DNA from: Cordilura impudica
Taxonomy: Eukaryota; Arthropoda; Insecta; Diptera; Scathophagidae
Assembly: GCA_963682025.1 (NCBI GenBank)
Contig: OY821519.1
Location: 196,820,920 to 196,884,919 of the forward strand
Direction of reading: 5' to 3'
DNA: 64,000 nt
Shown here: one piece after another, positions 23,361-34,805 of the stretch
Numbering within the stretch: position 1 is the stretch's first letter
How the letters are laid out: the number at the start of each line of letters is the position of its first letter
Notes under the pieces: generated by a model
Told to the model about the DNA's origin: nothing
Seen by the model: only the letters and a program-made list of their open reading frames with translations
Database searches by the model: none
Program-made: the position numbers and the translations under genes

Positions 23361-23565
23361 TTTTTCAGTTTGTATGTCCCACTCAAGAACAAAAATTGTT
23401 ATAAATACCTTAAAATGAATGAAAGAATGAATGAATGATTGAGATCTTTAAAATTTAAATGAAAAATATTAGTTTATCGCTATAATTATTATTTAGTAAA
23501 TGCACTTCCACCTCACATTATTTGAATCAATGTTGTGGTACCTAAATTTAGTTATAATCGTTTCT

Positions 23566-24112
23566 GGTTAAAGCCTGTAAGCTGCTTGCTAAGGAATCAA
23601 AACTCCATATAAAAAACGCTTCAGAAATGCTTAAGGAATTTTTCTGTCAAAAAATTTCTGTTGATAGTCTGCAGCTTTTTAAAAAAGTAGTATTGTTTTT
23701 ACTACTTTTTTTTAACGTAAATTAAGTTAGGCAACCCAGGCTTTGAGCAGGAATATCACATTTTTCGTTCTTTGTGAACGGAATTTTGACAGGAGAGGTA
23801 TGCATAAACAAAATGTAATATGCTAAAAAAATTAAAAGTTATTTTTCACTTGCAAACATGGAAAAAACGAACATAATTCGACAAAGAAAAACAAGAAGCG
23901 GATGGGTAATTTTGATACTGAGCTTAAAAAGCGTTTAGCAGGCCAAATAAAGCAGAACCGAAGAATTGATTTGTTTTCAATTTCATAATTCTTAATAATT
24001 GACAGAAAACAGCTGATTGCTGGCGTTGCACTGAAAGGTACTTTTGTGCTTTTTTTTCTTTAAGAAATATATGAAAATTTTCTGTTAAGATTCCTTAACA
24101 AGCTGCGTACAG
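23566..24112. mobile_element. Candidate MITE with about 30-bp inverted ends
   Basis: The left end at 23566-23598 contains GTTAA, TGTA, GC, GCTTG and TAAGGAATC in order. The reverse complement of the right end (24083-24112) carries the same blocks with few substitutions (for instance GCTTGTTAAGGAATC). The interior has no long frame; a short stretch near 23855-23935 starting MEKTNIIRQRKTRSGW could be the remnant of a DNA-binding domain. No target-site duplication is evident. It could also be chance pairing of diverged repeats. Confidence 0.5.
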
Positions 24113-24902
24113 TTCTTAACACTGCAATTATATCGGCATCCTTAGGGTGTTCAAATTATTTTGCAACAAACAATATTTTTCGAGTGTATACATATGTATA
24201 TGAATTCCTTCGTTTTTTTTTTTTTTTTTTTTTTTTTTGATTTATATGTTTAAGTGCATGTGGTGAGTTCTTCTTATCTTTCGTAAGTAAAAAAAACACC
24301 AACAAAATAATTCTGGCTCACTTAAATCGTATCTTGATTTTCATTTTTTCTATTTTCTACATTTAATAATGTGGACAAATAAAGAAGATAAATTATCCGA
24401 AATTATATTGTAAATTATAGTCATAAATCTTTGGATGCTTATGTGTGATTGTGTCTGTATAGTATCATCGCAAATGTTTATTAAAATTAATATAATCCAT
24501 AATTTTTCATATTATTATAAACTGAAACAATTTAAATGTTAAATAAGGCTTAAAATTGTTTATATTTTCAATAGAAAAATTGAGTTATCATACGTAGTTA
24601 TGTTTCTATAAATGTGTGCATAATCAAATAATGCAAAATAGTCATAATAATAATTGTAAATAAATTAAATTGAAAAACATGAAAATTAAAGTATAATTAA
24701 TGAAAATTCCTAGCGGAGCATGAGGAAAATTTGGAAATAGGATGATTAAGGAAAAGTATATTTTTGAATATTTTCTGGATATTTTTCTGCAAGTTTATGC
24801 ATAGTATATATACATCGATATTGTAGAATGCATATTTTTTGTGCTCTAAACCTCCCTTTCCTGAGGAGCACAATGATTCTCCACTAGTTTAAGCTCCAGA
24901 CA
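24113..24902. other. No gene seen; poly-T run
   Basis: A+T-rich DNA with a T run of about 29 bases at 24210-24238. No coding motif or recognisable repeat signature. Confidence 0.5.
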
Positions 24903-25060
24903 GTTTATTTTTTATTTATTTATTTATTCAATTTTGTAAATTCTACAATAAAACGTAGAAATCCAAAGGTGTTATAGTGCAATTTAACAAGTAATATAAC
25001 AACTAATTATTACGATTTTAATAAAGCTAACAAGACTCGATTTTCAAGGTTCACTAAAAG
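24903..25060 (-). mobile_element. Possible RT-E 3' tail fragment
   Basis: The sequence tttattttttatttatttat followed by ttattcaattttgtaaattc resembles the minus-strand 3' end of RT-E at 35774-35840 (tttatttatttcattttggt followed by aacatctacagcaaaac). Only the tail and a little 3' UTR would be present, with no coding sequence. Confidence 0.35.
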
Positions 25061-25199
25061 CAAATTGACAACAGGACGTGAAGTAAGTGAAATGAATGAT
25101 TTTACTCAGATCGATAGCATGAAAATATTTTCAACGAAAATATTAAAACAGCAACAGAAAACAGTGACCCAAGCGTAGAATTACAGTACCGTCCAAACC

Positions 25200-25445
25200 A
25201 TTACCTCATAACATCAAAATGATGATACAAATTAGGAACAGACACATGTGAAATTGAAAACGTTATAAGGATAGTTATGAACGCCATCAAATAGCGAGAC
25301 TAAACAGCCAGATCACAAAAGAATTACATTACTTTAAGAATAAGTCCTAGGATGGTATACTTTCAACATTGGATAAATCCTCTGCTTCGTTTTGGAAAAC
25401 TTCTTAAGTGTTAAGAAATAAATCTAAAAATATGCCACTACTAAA
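25200..25445 (+). pseudogene. Small jockey-type ORF2 linker fragment
   Basis: One frame reads ARLNSQITKELHYFKNKS, a stop, DGILSTLDKSSASFWKTS, another stop and VLRNKSKNMPLLKQN. This resembles the segment between endonuclease and RT in jockey-clade ORF2, where a LxxxDGSLWKATKxLxxxxxxxPPL pattern is usual (compare SLWKATKYLKRPAKRNIPI of the element at 6636-10890). It is cut on the right by sequence leading to CF1 copy 5. Assignment rests on one pattern. Confidence 0.45.
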
Positions 25446-25520
25446 ACAAAATATTGAAACGTATTACACCCAGAAAGAAATTTTGACTCACAATTTTAAA
25501 ATGAACCATTATAAAAGAAA

Positions 25521-26300
25521 AACAAGTAAGAAAATTATAGTCAGTCTAGACCGCCTATATGATACCCTATACCATGCGTTTAGAGACCCTATTTCGAAAG
25601 CATAATCCAAATTTGAGTGGGATTTTTATTAATTTTTTTTGGCTGCAGATATGAAAAGTTCATATCAGATGCTATAACTGTATGGGGACTAGGCCCAAAA
25701 ATGGAACGATCCTGATTATGTTTGCTAAAGTCTCTTGTATTTTGCAAAAATATATACAAACAAAATTTGAGAAGAATCAGTGCAATATTTTTGTTTTTTG
25801 ATAGATTTAAGTGAAGAACGGGAAGCAGCTCTATATGGGGCCTATGACTAAGAGTTGTCCCAGGGATCATTTTTACACTACTTATTAATGGATGTAAAGA
25901 ACGCATACAAACCCAATTTGAGTAAGATCTATATGACAATTTGGATCTTATGGAAATTTATGTCGATTTCATAGGGGTCATTTGTATGGGGGCTAGGTCT
26001 GAACATGGACCGATTCTTACTAATTTCATCCTATGGTATACCAAATTTCATCAAAATATATTCATATTTGCGACCTGCAGTTTGATTACAAGGTTTACAT
26101 GGACACACAGACGGACGGGCGGACGGATGGACGGACGGATGGACAGACGGACACACGGACGGACATCGTTAAATCGAATCAGTTAGTGATTCTGATTCGA
26201 TCGATATAATTAAAGATGGGTCTAGGCCAAATATTTTTGGTAGTTACAAACAGCAGCACAAATTCATTATACCCAAGCCACTTAGTGGTATAGGGTATAA
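25521..26300 (-). mobile_element. CF1 copy 5
   Basis: Begins aacaagtaagaaaattatag, has a mutated palindrome (cagtctagaccgcc), and ends agtggtatagggtataa. Its microsatellite (26107-26164) is an expanded mixture of GACG, GGCG, GATG and CACACG units, the most degenerate in the window. It carries the tatggggcctatgactaag block of the longer subfamily. Confidence 0.8.
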
Positions 26301-26319
26301 TAAAAAATAACTAAGGGTA

Positions 26320-26545
26320 TTTTTTTTTTAAATGGTAGTATATCGAAAAAAGGGGACTTTTTTAAAAATGTGCACTTTTTAAAAAAGAAAATGGATACAT
26401 TTTAATGAAAAAGGGTACTTCTCAAAAAAATAAACATTTTTAAAAAAAATATTAATTTAAAAAATTTTTTTTTTAAAAATGGTACTTTTTTAAAAAAAGT
26501 ATGTTGTTTTAAATTTAGCTTTTTTTTAAAGAATTATATTTTTGT
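26320..26545. repeat. Low-complexity A/T tract with a repeated core
   Basis: Runs of A and T separated by short motifs such as atggtac, gtgcac and ggtactt that recur every 25-40 bp. It reads as a decayed minisatellite and no coding potential is apparent. Confidence 0.6.
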
Positions 26546-26567
26546 AGGAATTATACTTTTTCTTCCA

Positions 26568-26744
26568 TATTGGCAGATTCTAGCGCTCGCAATTACAGTG
26601 CAATTTCCACGCAACTTTACTTCTCAACTTAGCCAATTTACAAACCCACACTTTTTTGGTTTATTATTATTGAGAATGAAGATAACAAACTCATTAGCAA
26701 ACACATTAACAAATTTAAGAGGCACACACATAGCATATGTATAA
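26568..26744 (-). mobile_element. HEL3 3'-end fragment
   Basis: Read on the minus strand it gives acatatgctatgtgtg, ttaatgtgtttg, ttatcttcattctcaataat, tttgtaaattggctaagttg and a degenerate GCACTGTAATTGCGAGCGC terminal hairpin, matching the third unit at 12403-12769. The terminal CTAG is mutated. CF1 copy 6 starts within the expected continuation, so CF1 probably inserted into this HEL3 copy or recombined with it. Confidence 0.6.
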
Positions 26745-27539
26745 TTATACCCTATACCACTATGTGGTTTGGGTATAATGACTTTGTGCTGCTGTTTGTA
26801 ACAACCAAAAATATTTGACCTAGACCCATCTTTAATTATACCGATCGAATCAGAATCACTTTCTGAGTTGATTTAACAATGTCCGTCCGTCCGTCCGTCC
26901 GTCCGTCCGTCCGTCTGTGTGTCCATGTAAAGCTTGTAATCAAACTGCAGGTCGCAAATATGAATATATTTTGATGAAATTTGGTATATAAGCTTTTATC
27001 GTCCATGGGATGAACGCTATTGAAATTGGTGATAATCGGTCCATGTTCAGACCTAGCCCCCATACAAATAACCCATATGTAATCGACATAAATTGCCATA
27101 AGATCCAAATTATCATATATATGTTACTCAAATTGGGTTTGCATGCATTCATTACATCCACTAATGAGTAGTCCAAAAATGATCCCTGTGACCCCATATA
27201 GAGCTGCTTCCCGATCTTCACTTAAATCTATTAAAAAACAAAAATATTGCACTGATTCTTCTCAAATTTTGTTTGTATACATTTTTGCAAAACACAAGAG
27301 ATTTTACCAAACATGATCAGGATCGGTCCATTTTTGGACCTATTCCCTTTATAGATATAGAGTCCGATATGAACTTTTTCATATCTGCAGCCAAAAAAAT
27401 TAATAAAAATCCCACTCAAATTTGGTTTTTTGCTTATTTTCAATGTCCAGTTAGTTGGGCCTAAGAGATAGGGTTTCTAAACGCATGGTATAGGGTATCG
27501 TATAGTCGGTCTAGACCGATTATAATTTTCTTACTTGTT
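26745..27539 (+). mobile_element. CF1 copy 6 (intact, plus orientation)
   Basis: Runs from ttataccctataccactatg through a (GTCC)n tract of about seven units (26881-26912) to the palindrome with one mismatch (cggtctagaccgat) and the tail ttttcttacttgtt. Its right end abuts the C-terminal end of RAGL relic 2. Confidence 0.8.
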
Positions 27540-27544
27540 ATTAT

Positions 27545-29330
27545 TAATTTGATTCAAAAATTGACCGCAAATATTCCATATTTCGTTCTGTGCCATTTCT
27601 GTTCTTTAGTAGTTTTTTGACTTCTTCATCTAAATCCCGATGTACGGGAGATGCACGGATCTGACGTTGCCAATAATATATAACAAGTCATTTGTGGAAT
27701 TTCGTGAAATTTTTCTAGTATTGTGCTCTCTATAAAATCTGTAATCCCTATTCCATTTTTCCTGAGCATCCTCTGATAGATCTCCAAGTGGTACCAAATG
27801 ATATTTAGTGACATCTTCTGCATGATAAAGAATTTTTATTAACTGTTGCAGACATATTTCTCCATGGGTAGTTGGTTGTATATATTTTTGCAGTTTCCTT
27901 AGAATAATCTCCAAATTTTTTGAGTCAATTTCTTCATTGCATGCAAGAACTTCTATGATTATTTTAAATCCGAAAATAGGGTTTAAATTCACTCCTGTTA
28001 TATCAGATGCTGTTTCTGGGTGATCTATAATTAGTCGAAATTAATCTTTAATATGTTTGTTTTTTGGACTTACTAATTCCTTGTTGGTTTTGTTTTTTCT
28101 TGTTGATCCTGAAGAACCAAAATCCATATCATATTTTATTTTAGTATGTGTTCCATAAGTCGTATTCTTGCATGTAGTGGTGATAATCCAAATTTAAATG
28201 CATTAGTATTGTCTAGTGGTTTTTTCGGGACTTGATTTAGTTGACTTGATGTTGCTTGGCATATGATGCAGCTGGATGGAGCCTTCGTGTTAGTCAAAGC
28301 CTGGCCTACCTTTCCATCTATAATTGTCAGCATTAATTGGTAGCTTACCTCAATTTGCTGCTCATCTAACTGTAATTGTAATGGCTGTAGTGTTGCAATT
28401 TGAGCGTTGATATCAGTAATTTCTTTGTTAATGGCATCATGAGTGTCTTTTTTGAATTTAAATTTGATTGGCCTGCTGTGTTTCGTAGAAGATAGTGTCT
28501 CATTTTTCCAAATATCTTTGGTTTGCGTTGTACCAGTCGCAGGCTCTGAATCTTCCAAAATCTCTTTCAATCGCAATTGTACAACTGAGACACATGCTAC
28601 TTGTTTGTATTGTTTTTTGTCCCGCATAACCTTCACATCCCCATTTACAAAAAAAATTAACTTTGTTTTTCCATATTTCTTTAACTAATTTCATTTAATT
28701 GATTGTAGCAAGCGTTCGGCTGTGTGATCAAGTAGATATTGTAGTTGTACCTCTGCCGACAGTGGTGTGATTGTGGTAGTGTCCTTTGATGGCAAACAGT
28801 CCATTTTAGCAGCGGTTATGTGATGATATGCTGGATACATATTTGAGCATTTTTCAATCGCACGCAATCTGAGCTGAATATATTGCTGTTTTATTAATTC
28901 CAAATCCAGAAATAATGCTAATGCCTTCTCATTTGTGAACTGATGTGCATCACTCGGACATCGTTAGCATCTTTATGTTTCCGACTCCTAGATCTATCGG
29001 TGCAGTAGTACAACAATTTGCGTGGTCTTCCAGTCTTATCTTGCTTTGTTGTTTCTGAAGCGACAGTAAGTTGGCCTTTTAACCAGTTTGCGCTTTTTAT
29101 ATATAAGTTTTGTATATTGTACAAAAATTCGATAATTACTTTTGTATTTCAATGCTACACGAATTTAAGTTTAATTTTATTTTAACGAAACTAAGAACAT
29201 CTTCTTGGTTTTTGTTCCTAAAATGCTCTTCGTTTATCGTGCTTTATTATGTTTTTAAGTTCTATTATTGGTATTGCACGGAATTTGTAATTATGTCTAG
29301 TGTTATTAGTGATGTTTACGTATTGCACTT
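27545..29330 (-). pseudogene. RAGL transposase relic 2 (most complete copy)
   Basis: Reading the minus strand from 29110: SANWLKGQLTVASETTKQ, GRPRKLLYYC, EKCSNMYPAYHHI, PLSAEVQLQYLLDHTAERLL, KWGCEGYAGQ, LSSTKHSRPIKFKFKK, TIIDGKVGQALTNTKAPSSC + IIC, FGLSPLHARIRLMEHILK, and after a degraded part GDLSEDAQEKWNRDYRFYRE followed by HNTRKISRNSTNDLL. The order C-D-G..G, RPIkFkFkK, IDGK...C..C, LHARIR..E and LSE-AQ...D-R..R...K.SR recalls the RAG1/Transib core, in which catalytic Asp, Asp and Glu sit in comparable places. That link is my inference. The frame is broken many times. The element 5' end seems to be near 29260-29330; no terminal inverted repeat was found. Confidence 0.6.
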
Positions 29331-29400
29331 CTTCGATTGAGTCTCTTACAAAATAATTATTAAATTGACTAGCTATTTTATAATTTTCCTTATATTCTAT

Positions 29401-30520
29401 TTAGTTAAATATCACAGATCTTATCACAGATTGTTTCTTTTTTATTACAAAAGCTTTTATTTCTTTCCACATTTGCTTTTGATCTTTGGCAACGTTTATT
29501 TTATTATTTATATAATTATTTTTCGCGTTTTCAATTTTTACTTTATATATGTTTCTAACCGATCTATACCTTACCCATGATTCATCTGTGTTTTCGAAAC
29601 TTGCGATTTGTTGTTTTAAAATTTTTTCTCTTTTTAATAAACGTAGTTCATTGTTAAACCATTTATTCACATTGTTTGATTTAGTTATTATTCTTATTAT
29701 TGTACATTTGTTTACCAGCTCTTCCAAACTTTTATATAACATTAATGCGTTTTCATTGACATCGCTGGTTTCTTCATGTTCTATTATTGCACTCAGATTT
29801 CTATTAAAAGTAAATTTTATTGTATTTAAATATTTTATGGGTTTCTATTATTGTATCTTTTTGAAAATTGTTTCCACATTCAATATTTATGTATACGGAC
29901 TCATGATCAGCTATGTTATTGTTATTTATTTCTACTGTTACTATTTGTTATCACATAATCAATTAATGTATTAGTATCACTTGTTATACGTGTAAAATTA
30001 TTAACGATTTGTTTCAAACCATGATCATTTAAATTGCCTTCTATTTTGTTTTTATAAAAAATATTATTCATCCAATCTGTGTTAAAGTCTCCACTAATTA
30101 TAATATCACAGCTGCTTTCACATATTATTTCTAAGATATTTTCAAATATTTCGCAAAATTCCGATTTCTTACAACTTGGTGATTTGTATACTGCAGCAAT
30201 TATCATCCGAATATTATCATATTCAGCCGAGCAAACTAAAATCCAGTATTTATAATCTACAATTTTTTCTATTATTTTATTAACTTTCCATTCTTTTCTG
30301 TAGTAAATTATAACGCCTCCTGTTCTCGTAGAATTGGATAAAGATACGATGTGTTCATAGTCTTGTAGCATAATTTCATTTTCATCATTATTATTCGTTA
30401 AATGTGTTTCTGACAATATAATAAATTCCAAATTTTCTGATGCCGCAATTGCTTCTATTTGACGAAAATTATAAAGTAATCCTTGTACATTGGTATAAAG
30501 TGCGCATATATTTTTTGATT
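29401..30520 (-). pseudogene. ORF2 fragment: apurinic-type endonuclease and linker
   Basis: The endonuclease shows FIILSETHL, a GGVIIYYRKEW block, IISGDFNTDWM and NTLIDYVITN, the usual order of motifs in non-LTR endonucleases. The segment carrying the final SDH motif is degraded. The linker (29742-29401) reads VNKWFNNELRLLKREK and ends before the RT. No polymerase motif remains, so the copy could not move. In intact elements this enzyme nicks the target site. Confidence 0.75.
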
Positions 30521-30521
30521 G

Positions 30522-31881
30522 TTACGTTGCAAACCCCATTCTTTTCATCTTCATATTTAATTTATTTTGGTACAATTTGCACTCTCTATCATTAGTATAG
30601 TGATTTTCATCTAATCCCATATTTAGATTTTTATTAACACTTATACAATTTATACACTTAATAATTTGTTCTTTGTTGCATTCCTTAGTCTTATGATCGC
30701 CGTGACATTTTAAGCACACTTCATTTTTTTTGCATTCTCTTGCTAAGTGATTGTATCCTTTACATTTAAGACACTGTGTTATATCGGTACCATCAAAAAC
30801 TCTACATCTCTGTGTTATATCGGTACCATCAAAAACTCTACATCTCTCCCATCCTATATTAACTCTTTGCTCTGTGATCACTTTGCTATATGTTTCTTCA
30901 TCCACTGTTAATTTGACCGTATATATTGTCTTATTGTTTCTTTTATATTCATATTTGTGTATAATTTTAAATTCACCATTTCTAATCGTTGGATTTTGCT
31001 TTTGTAATTTTTCAATTATTTCAGCTTCCGTATAGTTAAAAGTCATACCAGTTATTTTTATTCTTAATTGTACTGGGTTGGGGCCCCTAATTTTGTAGCC
31101 TTCATTTAGTTCATTTTCTATAGCACTTTTTATTTTTTTCGCGTTCTTCATCATTTTCGGATTGGATTACCACTGCTCCATTTCTTCGATTTTCTACATT
31201 TATTATTTTTAAATTGACCGGGTCAACTTTATTATTTAATTCCTGTTTTGTTTTATCCACTCCTTGTTTTTCTTTTAGTTTAACTATTAATGGCAATTTT
31301 TTATTAACATCTGGCAACATTATTTTGTTTTTAACTGTCTCTGAGTATGACATTTTGTTTGATTTTGACTTGTCTTTTTGATCACTTTTTTAATTTCATT
31401 AAACATGTTGACATTTTTTTCTTCTAATGATTTGCAAATTTCATTGCTGTTGTTTTTAAATTCATTTACACATCTATATAAGTTTTTAATTTCGTCTACG
31501 TTTTTTTGATATGATTTTTGTATATTATCATTTTTTTCACTCTTTCTTCACAGCGCTTTTCAATAGCTTCCAATAGTTGTTTAATTTCACCTTCATTTTG
31601 CTTCAGTGACAATTCAAATTCATGTTTATAATCAACCAAATTTTGTTTATTTTTGCTCATGTATTTTTGCTCTTGTATTTCTCTTAGAGCCATGTCAACA
31701 TTTTTTATATATTGTACACAGTCATCACATATGAAACGTCTAAAATTATTTTTTTTCCAATATTCCCATCGAATATTGATCAATTCCTGAACATTTTGTT
31801 TGGCTGTGATAAATTTTATCGCATACTTCTTTTGCCTGTTTCACCCCGTATTGACGATTTGCATTTGCAACACTCAGCCAT
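30522..31881 (-). pseudogene. ORF1 with PHD-like finger, coiled coil and CCHC knuckles
   Basis: The likely start is the ATG at 31881-31879 (MAECCKCK). With a frameshift the N-terminus shows C-C-x-C, then EVCDKIYHSQTKCSGI and FICDDC, the spacing of a PHD finger. A Lys/Glu/Gln-rich helical region follows (31640-31350), then a middle domain (LRIKITGMTFNYTEAEIIEK) and zinc knuckles CLKCKGYNHLAREC, CLKCHGDHKTKEC and C-x2-C. PHD-bearing ORF1 proteins are known in CR1-like elements. A perfect 36-bp tandem duplication (30775-30846) doubles the 12 residues RCRVFDGTDITQ just before the first knuckle. Frameshifts lie near 31800, 31500 and 31130. Confidence 0.75.
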
Positions 31882-32050
31882 GGATGAGTGCTTTTTTGTT
31901 TCTTTTTTTTATTATAATTAACAAATATCCTTTTTTTTCCAAAACTTTTTATTGTACTATTTAAATATATAGATTTTCGTTGGTTTCTAATAGTCCTATC
32001 TATTTTTAAAACCAATTTATATTTTATTTTATTACTTATTTAAAGCTTTA

Positions 32051-33524
32051 CTGAAAATTGCTTTTTTCGCTTTTGACGTTCTCTCTCATATACGATGCTC
32101 TCCATGTTTTTCTGAAAAATATTATAGCAATTGAGTTTGTATTCAAATGTCACTTTCTTATAAGCCTTTTCATAAAAACGTAAAAAATGGCATAAGTGCA
32201 TTACAACCTAAAATGATATATAAAAAACCCACTATACGAATGAGTTACCTGTGTATGTTTTCTTTACTACTTTCATAAGTGCATCGTTGGGTAAAATGAA
32301 AAGGTATAAAAAGGTATGATAATAAAAAAAAACCCAGGTTACAAATGAACTACATCCTCTGTTATTGACATTCCTACTTACAAATATATCTAAAGGGTGG
32401 TGTATTTTGTAAGCAGATATCATTACTGGTAGTAGAACAAATAATGACTATTATAAGCTATAAAATACCTAAAGCATAAATTTAACACATCATTGTATAC
32501 TTATAGGGCTGTATAAATTACCGTATCTTGAAATTTTATTGAGTAATTTTATTAAAATGAAGAAAGTGGTTTACCCGCGGATCGTCACGGGTACAAAAGT
32601 ATACATATGGTGAAAGAGGACACCTTCAGCTTTCTCTGGGTGGCATATGTTTCTTGTTCCCTAGGAGTTCTATTCCACTAAAGTAGAAATTTGACACAAA
32701 TATAGTAGTTTAATAAATATTTCAGAACTCCCCTAATGTTTAACGGTAGTGTTGTGACCACTTACAACAACTATAGACTGCAATCCTACCAGTCTAGTAA
32801 AGAGCACCGCAAGTCATTATCGATGATAGCTTGCGAGTAGTAGCCATTTATTCTTGATAAAAAAAAACAAAAAAAAAACACCTTTTTCCGCAATTAAAAA
32901 AAAAACAGTTGAGTTTGACAGAATGCCGCGCCCACAATTACCAATAGTTTAACCTAATTGTTTGGCTACATTAATTTGGATATATTAGCTATAAATGGCT
33001 TTAAAATTTAAAAAATCGGTGACACAAAGAATTGGACTTTTGTACAATGAAATCAAAATTTCAGCCACTGTACATGGTAGCTCTATTTCAAAGTCATTTT
33101 GTTAATAAATAAAAACGTTAGAGCGAATGTATTTCTGACAGTTATGACTCAACCCCGTAGATATGCTACTTATATTCAAAACATATGCCGTGAGGTGCTT
33201 TGAATTGTTTCTGTCTTGGGTCTTTCGTAAGAGGCGCTAGGGGTGCCTTTTTTCAAAAAGTCTTATATATGGACTGCTTTGGTTTAAATCCACGTTATAT
33301 AATATTCTATGTATGGCGCTGGGGTGGAAATATTTACGAAACTGTGGTTTTCGATAAATATAATTTTTATATTAAAATATGGAATTTAAATGTAGTCAAC
33401 GATATTGAATGCCAATGTAATAATATATTTGGCATAATCACAGAAAACTCCATGACAATTTTATACATTTGAAAATATTTGGCAGTATTGTACTACTAAT
33501 ATGTATATATATACATATATATTA
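32051..33524. other. No gene recognised
   Basis: A+T-rich sequence. Frames of 60-90 residues occur (for example 33200-33472 on +) but lack recognisable domains. No tRNA, repeat signature or splice-like arrangement could be supported. Confidence 0.4.
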
Positions 33525-33851
33525 GGGCGGGTCGATTGAAAAATCGCCTAAGTGACAAGGAAAATCGTATTCAAGGGATCAAAATAAGAAACTTTGCCCG
33601 AGGAACCATATCTCTAAAGCGAATTCTGATGTCCCGACTTTTGACCTCTCTGTCTGTCTGTCTCACTTTGACCCATTTAGAGTGCCCCAATCGAGTCCAA
33701 ATGTATGATCGACCCCCACTAACTTTAGAGGGCCGACCCACCCATGCCAGTGGTAAACCCCGTGGAACCCCCTGGGGGTTCCCCATACAAAAATTTAAAA
33801 AATCGTAATTTTCGTTTAGAATTGGGCTGGCTATGTGTGATTTAATATTAA

Positions 33852-34633
33852 AACAAGTAAGAAAATTATAGTCGGTCTAGACCGACTATACGATACCCTA
33901 TACCATGCGTTTAGAGACCCTATCTCTTAGGCCCAACTAACTGGACATGGAAAATAAGCAAAAACCAAATTTGAGTGGGATTTTTATTAATTTTTTTGGC
34001 TGCAGATATGAAAAAGTTCATATCGGATGCTATATCTATATAGGGACTTGGTCCAAAAATGGACCGATCCTGATCATGTTTGGTAAAGTCTCTTGTATTT
34101 TGCAAAAATATATACAAACAACATTTGAGAAGAATCAGTGCAATATTTTTGTTTTTTAATAGATTTAAGTGAATATAGGGAAGCAGCTCTATATGGGGTC
34201 AAAGGGATCATTTTTGGACTACTCATTAATGGATGTAATGAACGCATACAAACCCAATTTGAGTAAGATCTATATGACAATTTGGATCTTATGGCAATTT
34301 ATGTCGATTTCATATGGGTAATTTGTATGGCGTCTAGGTCTGAACATGGACCGATTCTCACCAATTTCAACAGCGTTCATCCCATGGCCGATAAAAGCTT
34401 ATGTACCAAGTTTCATCAAAATACATTCGTATTTGCGACCTGCAGTTTGATTACAAGCTTTACATGGACACACAGACGGACGGACGGACGGACGGACATC
34501 GTTAAATCGAATCAGATAGTGATTCTGATTCGATCGCTATAATTAAAGATGGGTGTAGGTCAAATATTTTTGGTAGTTACAAACAGCAGCACAAAGTCAT
34601 TATACCCAAACCACATAGTGGTATAGGGTATAA
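33852..34633 (-). mobile_element. CF1 copy 7 (intact)
   Basis: Starts aacaagtaagaaaattatag and carries the perfect 24-bp palindrome (33867-33890). ATACCCTATACC at 33893-33904 and its exact reverse complement at 34620-34631 form 12-bp subterminal inverted repeats. The microsatellite has about five GACG units (34477-34498). It lies between the two inverted arms of the repeat at 33525-35046. Confidence 0.85.
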
Positions 34634-34755
34634 TTAACACTCACTCACACGTATACGTATCTTCTACTCTGCTAATAAATAATAATCATACGGCTTTACT
34701 ATGCTATGTTGTTCAAAAAGTTCGATCGGATATGGGTAAATAATTTTTAGATCAC

Positions 34756-34805
34756 TCCGTGACTGTGCGTGACTATGTGTGACTCTGCGTGACTCTGCGT
34801 GACTA
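34756..34805 (+). repeat. Decanucleotide minisatellite
   Basis: About five units of the pattern gtgactctgc (variants gtgactgtgc and gtgactatgt) lie in a row. It is part of the inner portion of the fold-back-like repeat and has no apparent function. Confidence 0.8.

Larger units (their letters stand above)
29345..32050 (-). mobile_element. CR1-like non-LTR element lacking its reverse transcriptase
   Basis: ORF1 (31881-30522) is followed by the endonuclease and linker part of ORF2 (30520-29401), after which the sequence stops and RAGL relic 2 begins. Non-LTR elements normally lose their 5' end, so loss of the 3' RT with preservation of the 5' half indicates a later deletion or insertion event. 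No RT of this family is seen on the far side of the RAGL/CF1/HEL3 cluster. The 5' boundary is approximate. Confidence 0.75.

Noticed and set aside
33200..33472. 90-residue frame with several Trp and Cys residues
   Set aside because: No recognisable domain or neighbour; single-copy here but not distinguishable from chance.
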